Below are positions 15,419 through 15,793 of a stretch of DNA of 15,793 bases, piece by piece. Origin of the DNA: an uncultured Prevotellaceae bacterium (GTDB taxonomy: Bacteria; Bacteroidota; Bacteroidia; Bacteroidales; Bacteroidaceae); contig CAMKMK010000026.1 in assembly GCA_946413885.1 (NCBI GenBank), forward strand, positions 1 to 15,793, written 5' to 3'. Under the pieces are notes generated by a model. The model was given only the letters and a program-made list of their open reading frames with translations. It was not told the DNA's origin and made no database searches. Position 1 is the first letter of the stretch. The number at the start of each line of letters is the position of its first letter. Both the position numbers and the translations under genes were made by a program.

Positions 15419-15426
15419 CAAAATTA
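15419..15426 (-). promoter_or_regulatory. -7 promoter box for the 184-aa protein
   Basis: On the minus strand TAATTTTG matches the Bacteroidetes -7 box exactly. It ends 25 bases before the ATG at 15393, giving a leader of roughly 19 nt. No -33 TTTG is evident at the expected distance. Confidence 0.5.
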
Positions 15427-15693
15427 CAATCTTTTCTTGATATAGAGTAATCTTCTTGCGCCAATAACCGCAAATGGATGAAAATGGATGAGATTGCCTT
15501 CCTGTGTAGATGCCCGTGAGGGGGGCGTGGATGCCCGAGTATGGCGTATGGAAGTATTGTCATAGACCTCATAGAAGGCCAGCCTGGAGACTTGCTTGGT
15601 GGCATCACGACCAGTTTCTGGAGTCAAACAACACTACCAGATTGAATGTAAATGTTGTGCAGATAGAACAAAATAAGGAGTTTTTTGTTCATT
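15427..15693. other. Intergenic region with short direct repeats, no supported gene
   Basis: No convincing coding region is seen. Short direct repeats occur: AAATGGATG at 15472-15480 and 15482-15490, and GATGCCCG at 15509-15516 and 15530-15537, the latter pair 21 bp apart around a G-rich block. The GC-rich middle (15501-15560) contrasts with the AT-rich sequence on both sides. It may be part of an intergenic repeat family, but one copy cannot show that. Confidence 0.4.
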
Positions 15694-15793
15694 ATGAAAG
15701 ACAAGATTAATGATTGTAGTCCATCATTTTCGTCAAATGTTCAACATGTAGAACAAATTAACAATAAAAATGTTTTGCGCATTAAACATTTTC
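15694..15793 (+). CDS. Possible 5' end of a gene running off the window
   Basis: From ATG at 15694 the frame stays open for 33 codons to the window edge, starting MKDKINDCSPSFSSNVQHVE. AAGGAG, a strong Shine-Dalgarno-like motif unusual for this window, lies at 15675-15680, but 13 bases before the ATG, which is rather far. The stretch is AT-rich and resembles no family I know. An inverted repeat near the end (15767-15792) argues somewhat against ordinary coding sequence. It could equally be non-coding. Confidence 0.3.
   Translation, partial: MKDKINDCSPSFSSNVQHVEQINNKNVLRIKHF
15767..15792. repeat. 9-bp perfect inverted repeat at the right edge
   Basis: AAAATGTTT (15767-15775) and AAACATTTT (15784-15792) are exact reverse complements around an 8-nt centre TGCGCATT. 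The all-A/T-flanked stem is too weak for a standard terminator; a binding site or chance in AT-rich DNA are alternatives. Confidence 0.5.

Noticed and set aside
15402..15627. Two overlapping minus-strand open frames of about 67 codons
   Set aside because: They overlap each other in different frames, span short direct repeats and have no recognisable features.

Overview
The window looks like chromosomal DNA of a Bacteroidales bacterium, most likely Prevotella or a close relative. Evidence: promoters match the Bacteroidetes -7 box TAnnTTTG (TAACTTTG, TACCTTTG, TAATTTTG); start codons generally lack a Shine-Dalgarno motif and instead follow A-rich or short leaders; the protein families are typical of the group (recJ-recQ pair, BspA-type leucine-rich repeats, clostripain-like lipoprotein, DUF177-rpmF-fabH-era order). 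The genus call is inference; the protein families are read from motifs.

Left half (1-8025), all genes on the minus strand. A 22-bp tandem repeat at the left edge follows recQ. recJ and recQ overlap by one base and form a DNA-repair operon. A bidirectional hairpin terminator separates recJ from an exported C1-family aminopeptidase (pepC-like), which lies 29 nt downstream of an aminopeptidase P gene; these two probably share a transcript. A 416-bp gap then carries the pepP promoter and a second 22-bp array with the same CAACACGTTG core, located just past the stop codon of a clostripain-family (C11) lipoprotein.

Right half (8125-14797), plus strand. An orphan membrane histidine kinase is divergent from the C11 gene. 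It is followed by a housekeeping cluster: DUF177/YceD, ribosomal protein L32 (rpmF, 59 aa), a hairpin terminator or attenuator, fabH and era. Where I would expect der or another housekeeping gene, era is followed by an 841-aa transmembrane Ser/Thr kinase. Its outer part has an EF-hand loop, two BspA leucine-rich-repeat blocks with matching end caps, and a jelly-roll-like domain between them.

Right end (14798-15793). Convergent with the kinase is a 184-aa protein with a putative N-terminal DNA-binding region. Beyond its promoter the sequence becomes AT-rich, holds short direct and inverted repeats, and may contain the start of a gene that runs off the window.

The points most worth following up are the two 22-bp arrays with near-palindromic cores downstream of genes, the receptor-like kinase architecture, and several -7 boxes placed only 5-7 nt before the ATG, which suggests leaderless mRNAs.
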